Positions 35,505 through 42,863 of a stretch of DNA of 64,000 nucleotides are shown here, piece after piece. The position numbers and the translations under genes were made by a program. The notes under the pieces were generated by a model. It was not told the DNA's origin. It did not search any database and was given only the letters and a program-made list of their open reading frames with translations. The stretch lies in assembly GCF_009827435.1 (NCBI RefSeq), contig NZ_WTYM01000059.1, positions 62,001 through 126,000 of the forward strand, written 5' to 3'. Positions within the stretch are counted from its first letter, which is position 1. Every line of letters begins with the position of its first letter. This DNA comes from Croceibacterium salegens (GTDB lineage Bacteria; Pseudomonadota; Alphaproteobacteria; Sphingomonadales; Sphingomonadaceae).

Positions 35505-35533
35505 CCCCGCCGGCGCGATCCGGCGGGGTTTTT
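35505..35533 (+). terminator. Rho-independent terminator, twin of the rpoC terminator
   Basis: CCCCGCCGG (35505-35513), loop CGCGAT, CCGGCGGGG (35520-35528) and TTTTT. Apart from one loop base it repeats the rpoC terminator 540 bases upstream, including the TTTTTCTTT tail. Confidence 0.9.
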
Positions 35534-35610
35534 CTTTACCCCCGACAAGGCCCCTTGAGCAGGACTGCACCGCACCCCATCGTGGGTGGCGAAACGAAAC
35601 GGAGTTCCCG

Positions 35611-36720
35611 ATGACCGATACCAGCGTCCTGTTCCAGCCGTTCGCGAGCGCCAAGCTGTCGCTGCCCAACCGCATCGTGATGGCGCCGATGACGCGCAAC
35701 ATGGCGCCCGAGGGCGTTCCGGGGCAGCCGAACGCCGAATACTACGCCCGCCGAGCCGCGCACGGCGTCGGTCTGATCGTCTCGGAAGGCACGGTGGTCA
35801 GGCGGCCCGCTTCGCGCAACCTGCCGCATATCCCCTACTTCCATTCCGAAGCGCCGCTGGGCGGATGGAAAGGCGTCATCGACGCGGTCCATGCCGCCGG
35901 CGGCAAGATGGGCCCGCAGATCTGGCACACCGGGGGCACGACGGCCGACCCCTCGTTCGAACGCGGCGCGCTCGATACGCCCTCGGGCATCAACAAGCCA
36001 GGCGAGAGCGTGGGCGAACCGATGAGCGAGGAGGCGATTGCCGACACGATCGAGGCCTTCGCCGCCGCCGCCGGGGACGCGGCCGATCTCGGGTTCGACA
36101 CGGTCGAGATCCACGGCGCGCATGGCTACCTGATCGACCAGTTCTTCTGGCCGGGGACGAACCTGCGCAATGACAAGTGGGGCGGGGCGACGATCGCCGA
36201 GCGCAGCCGCTTCGCCGCCGAGATCGTGCGCGAGATGCGTGCGCGGGTCGGCGCGCAGTATCCGCTGATCCTGCGCGTCAGCCAGTGGAAGCAGCAGGAT
36301 TACGACACGCGTCTCGCCGCCACGCCTCAGGAGATGGAGCAATGGCTCGGCCCGCTGGTTTCCGCCGGGGTCGACATCCTCCATTGTTCGCAGCGCCGTT
36401 TCTGGGAGCCCGAGTTCCCCGAGATCGACGGCGAGGGCGGGCTCAACTTCGCCGGCTGGGCGAAAAAGCTCACCGGCGCGCCGACGATCAGCGTCGGCTC
36501 GGTCGGGCTGTCGAGCGAATTCCTCGGCTCGTTCCGCGGCAAGGGTGCCGAGCGCGAGGGACTCGATGGTCTCGTCGAGCGGATGGAACGCGGCGAGTTC
36601 GACCTCATCGCGGTCGGCCGGGCGCTGCTCTCCGACCCGCTGTGGGTCGAAAAGGTCCGCGACGGCCGCGAGGACGAACTGGCCGATTTCGACCCGGCAT
36701 CGATGAAGGAACTGGTCTGA
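35611..36720 (+). CDS. NADH:flavin oxidoreductase, old yellow enzyme family
   Basis: A 369-aa FMN-dependent TIM-barrel reductase of activated double bonds. The start VLFQPFASAKLSLPNRIVMA and MTRNMAPEG is typical. The phosphate and substrate region contains the signature HGAHGYLIDQFFWPG with TNLRNDKWGG, and the C-terminal FMN site is in SVGSVGLSSEF and FDLIAVGRALLSDP. No Fe-S or FAD domain is attached, so it is the single-domain OYE type. The physiological substrate is not evident. The ATG at 35611 is chosen for the homology start; CGGAGTTCCCG precedes it. Confidence 0.93.
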   Translation: MTDTSVLFQPFASAKLSLPNRIVMAPMTRNMAPEGVPGQPNAEYYARRAAHGVGLIVSEGTVVRRPASRNLPHIPYFHSEAPLGGWKGVIDAVHAAGGKMGPQIWHTGGTTADPSFERGALDTPSGINKPGESVGEPMSEEAIADTIEAFAAAAGDAADLGFDTVEIHGAHGYLIDQFFWPGTNLRNDKWGGATIAERSRFAAEIVREMRARVGAQYPLILRVSQWKQQDYDTRLAATPQEMEQWLGPLVSAGVDILHCSQRRFWEPEFPEIDGEGGLNFAGWAKKLTGAPTISVGSVGLSSEFLGSFRGKGAEREGLDGLVERMERGEFDLIAVGRALLSDPLWVEKVRDGREDELADFDPASMKELV

Positions 36721-36739
36721 CGCGCCATCCTGGCGCATC

Positions 36740-37195
36740 ATGGCCGCCATGCACCGGCTGCTTCCACTTCTCGCCGCCCTGGCCCTGACCGCGTGTGACG
36801 GCGGCGCTCCGCCGCCCGAACCCGCGCCGAGTACCGCCGCGCCGGCCCCGGCCCCGGCCCCGCTCGACTCGCTCGTCGGCGAATACCGCGTGGCCGGGAT
36901 CGACGGGCAACCGCTCGATGCGGCTTACGGGATTGCGCTGAGCATCACCGACGAGCGCATCGACTTTCCCAACTGCCGCCAGATCGGCTGGAGCTACACC
37001 TTCGAGGACGGCAAGGTTTCGACCGAGCGCTCGCCGCCGGGCGGCCTCGACGCCAAGCCCTGCGACGAGCCGCTGCCGGTCTACGTCGTGCAGATGATCA
37101 GCGCGATCGACTCCGCCAAGAAGGCCGAACGCACGCCCGAGAACGGCATCGACCTCAAGGGCGGGCTGCGCAGCGTAACGCTGTTTTCGCAATAG
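36740..37195 (+). CDS. META/HslJ-like lipoprotein
   Basis: A 151-aa lipoprotein: signal RLLPLLAALALTAC with a lipobox Cys, a Pro/Ala linker (PPPEPAPSTAAPAPAPAP), then a compact domain LVGEYRVAGIDGQPLDAAYG, ALSITDERIDFPNCRQIGWS and a later CDEPLP. The arrangement (G-Y-R-V-x-x-I-D-G, then a Cys pair) resembles META/HslJ envelope-stress lipoproteins, but identity is weak. An internal ATG at 36749 is an equally good start. It lies 19 bases after the OYE-family gene and may be co-transcribed. It converges on the minus-strand hypothetical gene. Confidence 0.72.
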   Translation: MAAMHRLLPLLAALALTACDGGAPPPEPAPSTAAPAPAPAPLDSLVGEYRVAGIDGQPLDAAYGIALSITDERIDFPNCRQIGWSYTFEDGKVSTERSPPGGLDAKPCDEPLPVYVVQMISAIDSAKKAERTPENGIDLKGGLRSVTLFSQ

Positions 37196-37204
37196 CCGCG
37201 GCGG

Positions 37205-38077
37205 CTAGCCCAGGTATCCGTCCGCTTCGCTTCTCTTGGACTGATATTCCCTCCAGTCGTCGATCGCCTCGCGATAGTCCGGCGAGGCGCAGGCCTGCGT
37301 TTCCACCGGCGAAAGCGCGGACGCTTCGTCCAGGCAGCGCCGGGCGGCTTGCATCGGCGGAATGAGGTTCGTGGGCTCCGACGCGGGATTGGCTTCCGCG
37401 ATCAGGCGGGTCAGGCCATCGACCAGCTTGTTCACCGCTTCGAGCTCGTCTTTGTCAGCCATTGAGGCTGAGCTTGGCCCGATGGCGTGCAACAGGTCGG
37501 CAGCTTCCTCGAAGCGCCCCAACTCGCGCAGCGCGTTCGCCGCCCGCAGGTTGTAGTAGTACCATTCTTCGCCATCCTCCCGGGGGACCTGCGCGGCGGC
37601 GGTAACGAAGAGGGCCTGGTACCGCGCCTTGCGGACCGGGTCGTCGTCGCTCTCCCAGCTGGCCACCAGCAGCGTATTCGCCAACTGCGTAGGTGGCTTG
37701 TCCATTTGGCGGAACAGCCACCAGAGCCGAAAGTACGAGGTTTCGGTCTTGCGCAGCGCCTGGAATTCGGAGCTCTCGACCAGCTTTGTGAGTTTGGCCA
37801 GTTCCTCCGGCGTGAACTCCTCCTGGTAGATTGGAAAGCCGTTCCCGGGACATTCGACGAGGGGATAAATCGGCAACGTGCCGTAAGAACGACCGTCGGG
37901 CCGCTGGCCGAACGTGGTGTAGCTTCCGATCACGTTGTCCGTGAAGGTCTCGCCGCCGACCGGGCAGGTGAACTTTTGTGGAAACATGGTGGTCGCCGAA
38001 GCCGGATCCGAAAGCAGGGCCACGGCAAGGGCTGCGGCAAGACAACCGCTGCGAACGGGACCGGAGGTTTCAATCAA
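37205..38077 (-). CDS. Hypothetical exported protein
   Basis: A 290-aa protein with an N-terminal hydrophobic segment (CLAAALAVALLSDPASA) that looks like a signal peptide. The mature start has a Cys-containing motif (FTCPVGGETFTDNVIGSY) and YPLVECPGNGFPIYQEEFTP, reminiscent of the paired-Cys start of DUF2225-type proteins. A helical, TPR-like region follows (YNLRAANALRELGRFEEAAD). Two further Cys residues near the C-terminus could pair. Function unknown. It diverges from gltX across 41 bases, so its promoter must overlap that of gltX. Confidence 0.7.
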   Translation of the reverse strand: MIETSGPVRSGCLAAALAVALLSDPASATTMFPQKFTCPVGGETFTDNVIGSYTTFGQRPDGRSYGTLPIYPLVECPGNGFPIYQEEFTPEELAKLTKLVESSEFQALRKTETSYFRLWWLFRQMDKPPTQLANTLLVASWESDDDPVRKARYQALFVTAAAQVPREDGEEWYYYNLRAANALRELGRFEEAADLLHAIGPSSASMADKDELEAVNKLVDGLTRLIAEANPASEPTNLIPPMQAARRCLDEASALSPVETQACASPDYREAIDDWREYQSKRSEADGYLG

Positions 38078-38118
38078 TAGCTTTCTCCCCGCCGCATTCT
38101 TGTCTAGCTGACCCGGCC

Positions 38119-39447
38119 ATGTCCATCGTTACCCGCTTTGCCCCTTCGCCCACCGGGCGGCTCCATGTCGGAAACATCCGCACCGCGCTGCACAACTGGA
38201 TGCTGGCGCGGCAGGCGGGCGGACACTTCCTGCTGCGCATCGACGACACCGATACCGAGCGCAGCCGCGAGGAATACGTCGACGCGATCCGCGCCGACCT
38301 CGCCTGGCTCGGGCTCGATCCCGATGGCGAGGAGCGGCAGTCGCAGCGGCTGGCGCACTACGAAACGGCGTTCGCGAGGCTGCGCGAAGCGGGCCGGGTC
38401 TATCCCTGTTACGAGACGCAGCAGGAACTCGAACTCAGGCGCAAGGTCCTTCTCGGACGCGGACTGCCGCCGATCTACGACCGTGCAGCATTGCAGCTGA
38501 GCGATGCCGAACGTGCAGCAAAAGAGGCCGCCGGAGAGCAGCCGCACTGGCGCTTCAAGCTCGACCACGGCGAGGCGATCGAATGGCTCGACGGCATCCG
38601 CGGTCCGCAGCATTTCGACCCGGCACAACTGTCGGACCCGGTGGTGCGCCGCCACGACGGATCGTGGCTCTACATGCTGCCGAGCGCGGTCGACGACATC
38701 GCCATGGGCGTCACCGACGTGCTGCGCGGTGAGGACCATGTTTCCAACACTGCGCTGCAAATTCAGATGTTTACTGCGCTCGATGCTGCACCTCCGCGCT
38801 TCGCCCACGAAGCGCTGCTGACCGGCAGCGAGGGCAAGCTTTCGAAGCGCCTCGGCTCGCTTGGCTGCGATGCGTTCCGCGATAAAGGCATCGAGCCAGA
38901 GGCCATCGTCGCACTGCTCGCACGCATCGGGACTTCGCTCCCGGTCGAGCCGATTCTGCAGCGAGAGGTGCTGGTCGAGAGCTTCGACCTCGGCACCTTC
39001 GGCCGCGCCCCGGCGCGCTTCGACGATGCCGAGCTGGAACGCCTCAATGCTGCGGTCGTCCACCAGTTCGACTTCGACCATGTTGCAGCAAGGCTGCCTG
39101 CCGGGATGAGCCGCGAGGGCTGGGAGGCGATCCGCCCGAACCTCTCGCATGTCGGCGAAGCAGCCGACTGGTGGGAGGTCGTGACCGGGCCGGTCGAGGT
39201 GCCGGACATGCCTGCCGAGGACCGCGCCTACCTCGCCGATGCTGCAGCCATGCTGCAGTGGAGCGACGACCCGTGGCATGGCCTGACCGGCGCGCTCAAG
39301 GAAGCGACGGGCCGCAAGGGCAAGTCTCTCTTCCTGCCGCTGCGGCTCGCTTTGACGGGCCGTGCGTCCGGCCCTGACATGGCCGCTTTGCTACCGCTTA
39401 TTGGCGAAGCCGAAGCGCGTGCGCGGCTGGAAGCCGCCGCGGGTTAA
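38119..39447 (+). CDS. gltX: Glutamate--tRNA ligase
   Basis: A 442-aa class I aminoacyl-tRNA synthetase charging tRNA-Glu (and possibly tRNA-Gln, to be amidated, in organisms lacking GlnRS). The HIGH-type motif is FAPSPTGRLHVGNIRTA and the KMSKS-type motif is EGKLSKRLGS. Both catalytic halves and the C-terminal anticodon-binding region (ATGRKGKSLFLPLRLALTG) are present. Many alphaproteobacteria have two GluRS paralogues; only this one is in the window. The stop codon overlaps the stop of the convergent pyk gene by four bases. Confidence 0.95.
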   Translation: MSIVTRFAPSPTGRLHVGNIRTALHNWMLARQAGGHFLLRIDDTDTERSREEYVDAIRADLAWLGLDPDGEERQSQRLAHYETAFARLREAGRVYPCYETQQELELRRKVLLGRGLPPIYDRAALQLSDAERAAKEAAGEQPHWRFKLDHGEAIEWLDGIRGPQHFDPAQLSDPVVRRHDGSWLYMLPSAVDDIAMGVTDVLRGEDHVSNTALQIQMFTALDAAPPRFAHEALLTGSEGKLSKRLGSLGCDAFRDKGIEPEAIVALLARIGTSLPVEPILQREVLVESFDLGTFGRAPARFDDAELERLNAAVVHQFDFDHVAARLPAGMSREGWEAIRPNLSHVGEAADWWEVVTGPVEVPDMPAEDRAYLADAAAMLQWSDDPWHGLTGALKEATGRKGKSLFLPLRLALTGRASGPDMAALLPLIGEAEARARLEAAAG

Positions 39448-40907
39448 TCGCCCTGGTGCTTCTCGAGTTCGTCGCCCGAGATGGTGACGACGTGGAGCAG
39501 GTTGGTCGCGCCGGGCACGCCGAACGGCACGCCGGCCATCACCACCGCCTTCGACCCTGCCGCGCCGAAGCCGTGGCGCAGGGCCATGCGCTTGCCCTTG
39601 GCGATCATCTCTTCGAAGCTGCCGATGTCCTTGGTGGCAACGGGGTGCGCCCCCCATAGGAGGGCGACGCGCCGCGCGGTCGCGACCGAAGGCGTCAGCA
39701 CCATGACCGGCACCGCCGGCCGCTCGCGCGCCACGCGCCGCGCGCTCGACCCGCTCGCGGTGAAAACGATGATAGTGTTGATGGCGACGGTGTCGGCGAT
39801 GGTCAGGCAGGCGTGGCTCAGCGCGTCGGCGGTTGTCGCGTCCGACGGCGTGTCGAGCAGGTGGACGCGTTCCCGGTAGGACTCGTCCTGCTCGACCTGC
39901 TTGGCGATCGAGTCCATCATCAGCACCGCTTCTTCGGGCCAGTTCCCGGCGGCGGTTTCGGCCGAGAGCATGACCGCGTCGGCCCCGTCGTAGACCGCGT
40001 TGGCGACGTCGGAGACTTCGGCGCGGGTCGGGGCGGGGCTTTCGATCATCGATTCGAGCATCTGCGTCGCCACGATCACCGGCTTGCCGGTGAGGCGCGT
40101 CTTGTTGACGATCTTCTTCTGCAGCGGCGGGACCTCTTCGGGATTTAGCTCCACGCCCAGGTCGCCGCGCGCGACCATCACGCCGTCGGACAGGGCAATG
40201 ATCTCGTCGAGCCGCTTGACCGCCTGCGGCTTCTCGATCTTGGCGCAGAGCGCGCCGTATCCGCCCATCAACCGCCGCGCCTCGGCGAGGTCTTCGGGGC
40301 GCTGCACGAAGCTGAGGCCGATCCAGTCGGCACCCTCGCGGATGGCGAAGGCGAGGTCCTTGCGGTCCTTCTCGGTCAGCGCGGGGATCGGCACTTCGGC
40401 GTCGGGCACGTTGACGCCCTTGCGGTCGGAGATCACACCGCCGACTTCGGCCTTGCAGACGATCTCGTCGGCCGATGCGGAGGTCACCCTCAGGCGAATC
40501 TTGCCGTCGTTGATAAGCAGGCGCTGGCCGACTTCGATGACCGCGAAGATCTCCGGATGCGGCAGGCAGGCGCGCGTCGCATCGCCTGGCTCGTCCTTGC
40601 GGTCGAGCGTGAAGGTCGCACCGTGCGCGATGCGCGCTTCGCCGTCCTTGAAAGTGCCGACGCGCAGCTTCGGTCCCTGCAGGTCGCAGAGGATGGCGAT
40701 CGGGCGGCCCGTTTCCTTTTCCAGCGCGCGGACGGTGCGGATCGTCTCCGCATGGGTCGCGTGGTCGCCGTGGCTCAGGTTGACGCGGAAGGCGTCGGCC
40801 CCGGCGCGCAGCAGCCGCCGGAGCATCTCCGGATCGCGCGAAGCAGGGCCGAGGGTGGCGAGAATCTTGACCTTGCGGCCGCGCGGTTCGAGCTTTGTCA
40901 TCGGCAA
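39444..40907 (-). CDS. pyk: Pyruvate kinase
   Basis: A 487-aa glycolytic enzyme converting phosphoenolpyruvate and ADP to pyruvate and ATP. Conserved stretches include the start RGRKVKILATLGPASRDPEM, RVNLSHGDHATH, the K+/Mg-binding barrel segment LCAKIEKPQAVKRLDEI, then VMVARGDLGVELNPEEVPPL and AVMLSAETAAGNWPEEAV. The C-terminal regulatory domain is complete. It converges with gltX with a four-base overlap of the stops. The divergent DUF1244 gene starts 42 bases from its ATG. Confidence 0.97.
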   Translation of the reverse strand: MPMTKLEPRGRKVKILATLGPASRDPEMLRRLLRAGADAFRVNLSHGDHATHAETIRTVRALEKETGRPIAILCDLQGPKLRVGTFKDGEARIAHGATFTLDRKDEPGDATRACLPHPEIFAVIEVGQRLLINDGKIRLRVTSASADEIVCKAEVGGVISDRKGVNVPDAEVPIPALTEKDRKDLAFAIREGADWIGLSFVQRPEDLAEARRLMGGYGALCAKIEKPQAVKRLDEIIALSDGVMVARGDLGVELNPEEVPPLQKKIVNKTRLTGKPVIVATQMLESMIESPAPTRAEVSDVANAVYDGADAVMLSAETAAGNWPEEAVLMMDSIAKQVEQDESYRERVHLLDTPSDATTADALSHACLTIADTVAINTIIVFTASGSSARRVARERPAVPVMVLTPSVATARRVALLWGAHPVATKDIGSFEEMIAKGKRMALRHGFGAAGSKAVVMAGVPFGVPGATNLLHVVTISGDELEKHQGD

Positions 40908-40949
40908 GTGCCTATGTCAGAGCCGCGCGACAAGACAAGGAATAGTGAA

Positions 40950-41252
40950 ATGACCGATCAAATCGACCAGCTCCCCGACGACGTCGCAGCCGCTGCGTTC
41001 CGCCGGCTGGTGCGCCACCTGCGCCATCGCCACGATGCCGAGAACATCGACCTGATGGGCCTCGCCGGGTTCTGCCGCAACTGCCTCGCCGACTGGATCC
41101 GCGATGCCGGCTACGAGGGCGACAAGGCCGCCGCGCGCGAAGTCATCCACGGCATGCCGGAGGAAGAGTGGAAGGCGAAGTTCCAAGGCGAGGCGACGCC
41201 GGAGCAGATGGCCCGGATGGCCGCGAGCGTGAAGCTCAACCAGGCAGACTAA
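40950..41252 (+). CDS. DUF1244 family protein
   Basis: A 100-aa soluble protein with the conserved DUF1244 core: FRRLVRHLRHRHDAENIDLM, GFCRNCLADWIRDAGY and EVIHGMPEEEWKAKF. A two-Cys pair in CRNC suggests metal binding or redox, but no function is established. The ATG at 40950 with AAGGAATAGTGA upstream is preferred over a longer frame. It diverges from pyk and lies 87 bases before the gapR-like gene. Confidence 0.88.
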   Translation: MTDQIDQLPDDVAAAAFRRLVRHLRHRHDAENIDLMGLAGFCRNCLADWIRDAGYEGDKAAAREVIHGMPEEEWKAKFQGEATPEQMARMAASVKLNQAD

Positions 41253-41339
41253 GGAAAAGTTTTCCACCCGGTTCACCCGGCGCGGGCGCGCCGCTATCAG
41301 CGCGCTCAACCGATTCTCATTCACTCACCGGAGTACCTA

Positions 41340-41576
41340 ATGGCCGACGCCACCGACGACCGCCTGCGCCTTCTGATCGAGCGCATCGAACGCCTCGAGG
41401 AAGAGAAGAAGGGCATCGCCGACGACATCCGCGACGTCTACGCCGAGGCCAAGGCGGTCGGATACGATCCCAAGATCATGCGCCAGATCGTCCGCTTGCG
41501 GAAGATGAAGCCCGACGATCGCAGCGAGATGGAAGCCATCCTCGACACCTATAAGGCGGCACTCGGTCTCGGCTGA
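41340..41576 (+). CDS. GapR-like DUF2312 DNA-binding protein
   Basis: A 78-aa basic/acidic coiled-coil protein: [59 protein letters not shown]. This is the DUF2312/GapR family. Caulobacter GapR is an essential nucleoid-associated protein that binds overtwisted DNA ahead of replication and transcription and stimulates topoisomerases. Length and sequence fit across the whole protein. ACCGGAGTACCTA precedes the ATG. It is probably monocistronic. Confidence 0.93.
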   Translation: MADATDDRLRLLIERIERLEEEKKGIADDIRDVYAEAKAVGYDPKIMRQIVRLRKMKPDDRSEMEAILDTYKAALGLG

Positions 41577-41664
41577 CGCCTGCGACCGTTGGCAAGGCGG
41601 CCTTGGGCCCCGGCTGATCCTGCGCTAGTCTCGGCGTGATTTTCGCAAGGACGGAGACACGCCA

Positions 41665-42021
41665 ATGGCCAGCCGCACTCCTTGGGGACGCAACCCGACC
41701 GGTATGATCGTCACCACGACGAACGCCATCGAGGGGCACCCGGTGCGCGACTACTACGGCATCGTCACAGGCGAGGTCATCGTCGGCGCCAACATGGTCC
41801 GCGACCTGTTCGCCTCGATCACCGACCTGATCGGCGGGCGCTCGGGCCAGTACGAGGAAGTCCTCGGCCGCGCCCGCCACCAGGCCATCGACGAGATGTG
41901 CGCCCACGCCCGCGCCCTTGGCGGCAACGCGGTGATCGGCTGCGACATCGACTACGAGGTCGTCGGCCGCAACGGCTCGATGCTGATGGTCAGCGTCAGC
42001 GGCACGGCGGTGCTCGTCTGA
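41665..42021 (+). CDS. YbjQ (UPF0145) family protein
   Basis: A 118-aa protein of the YbjQ/UPF0145 family. It shows the family's usual order: [56 protein letters not shown] and [18 protein letters not shown]. Members form pentamers; some are annotated as heavy-metal-binding, but the role is not settled. The downstream acetyltransferase frame overlaps its stop codon by four bases, indicating translational coupling. Confidence 0.9.
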   Translation: MASRTPWGRNPTGMIVTTTNAIEGHPVRDYYGIVTGEVIVGANMVRDLFASITDLIGGRSGQYEEVLGRARHQAIDEMCAHARALGGNAVIGCDIDYEVVGRNGSMLMVSVSGTAVLV

Positions 42022-42506
42022 GCGCGATAATCCGCCCGGCCGAGGCGCGCGATGCCGCGTCCTGCGCGGCAATCTACGCGCCGTTCGTGCGCGAGACCTG
42101 CATCAGTTTCGAACTCGAGCCGCCCGACGAAGCCGAAATGGCCCGGCGCATCGCCGACTATGGCGCGAGCCACGCCTGGCTTGTGGCGGAGGCGGACGGG
42201 CAGGTGGCCGGCTACGCCTACGGCTCGCCACACCGGACGCGGGCGGCCTATTCCAGCAGCTGCGACGTGGCGGTCTATGTCGATCCGGCCTACACGCGGC
42301 AGGGCATCGGTCGAGCGCTCTACGACAACCTGCTTGTCCGTCTATCGCAGCAATACCACGCCGCCTTCGCCGGCATCGCCCTGCCCAACGAGGCGAGCGT
42401 GGCGCTGCACGAGGCGGTCGGCTTCACCCACCTCGGCACTTACCGCGAAGTCGGCTGGAAGCTCGGCGCCTGGCGCGACGTTGGCTGGTGGCAGCGGCTG
42501 CTTTAG
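42018..42506 (+). CDS. GNAT acetyltransferase (phosphinothricin acetyltransferase-like) with apparent CTG start
   Basis: A 162-aa GNAT enzyme transferring acetyl from acetyl-CoA to a small amine. The N-terminus [20 protein letters not shown] and [15 protein letters not shown], and the CoA-binding segment [20 protein letters not shown], match the phosphinothricin/methionine-sulfoximine N-acetyltransferase group. The conserved N-terminus begins right after the YbjQ stop, and there is no ATG, GTG or TTG in frame near it. A CTG at 42018 overlaps the YbjQ stop as CTGA, in the same geometry as common ATGA overlaps, and is the likely start. Confidence 0.85.
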   Translation: MSAIIRPAEARDAASCAAIYAPFVRETCISFELEPPDEAEMARRIADYGASHAWLVAEADGQVAGYAYGSPHRTRAAYSSSCDVAVYVDPAYTRQGIGRALYDNLLVRLSQQYHAAFAGIALPNEASVALHEAVGFTHLGTYREVGWKLGAWRDVGWWQRLL

Positions 42507-42533
42507 CGACATTCGTCCTAGAAGCCGCCATTC

Positions 42534-42560
42534 CGCTATCGACCCAATTGCGGTCGTTCG
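42534..42560 (+). repeat. Dispersed repeat, copy 1
   Basis: CGCTATCGACCCAATTGCGG followed by TCGTTCG. The core CGACCCAATTGCGG recurs at 50302 (one insertion, one change) and 50902 (exact). All copies lie outside genes. Confidence 0.6.
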
Positions 42561-42758
42561 AGCAAGATTCGCAATTCACCCTGGTTCCGACCGTTCTACT
42601 TTGCGTTCATTTCGCCTAGAGCTTGCCCTTTTACGCCGTTGTCTTGCCAACGCATATGTTTCGCAATCGTCCAATCCAGGACGAGAAGAAGTGAAATGGG
42701 CAGATTGCTAAGTGATCGTGCGATGAAGCGGCCAAAGCCTCAGACCTCTGAATGTGGT

Positions 42759-42792
42759 GGCGCCGAAGCCTTGGGGGTGAGGCTTCGGCGCC
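42759..42792 (-). terminator. Long perfect hairpin after the autotransporter gene
   Basis: GGCGCCGAAGCCT (42759-42771) and AGGCTTCGGCGCC (42780-42792) form a perfect 13-bp stem with an 8-base loop, 72 bases past the autotransporter stop on the minus strand. No T-run follows on either strand, so it may protect the mRNA 3' end or act with Rho rather than be an intrinsic terminator. Confidence 0.5.
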
Positions 42793-42863
42793 GGTACTGG
42801 CTGGGACCGCAGGCCGGGTACGGGAAGGCCTATCATGTGATCCCACCAGCATTCGATGACCGG

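Larger units (their letters stand above)
42507..42863. other. Intergenic region with repeat and hairpin
   Basis: 357 bases between the acetyltransferase stop and the autotransporter stop hold no convincing gene. Besides one copy of the CGACCCAATTGCGG repeat and a 13-bp hairpin (listed separately), composition is lower in GC than the flanks and several frames carry stops. It looks like decayed intergenic sequence. Confidence 0.6.

Noticed and set aside
38440..39260. Frequent TGCAGCA/TGCTGCA words inside gltX as a possible repeat or binding array
   Set aside because: They fall in frame on Ala/Ala and Cys/Ala codons at irregular spacing and look like codon usage in a coding gene.
42631..42863. 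Short frames in the intergenic region after the acetyltransferase gene
   Set aside because: They overlap in several phases, lack ribosome-binding sites and cross the long hairpin; no coding signal.
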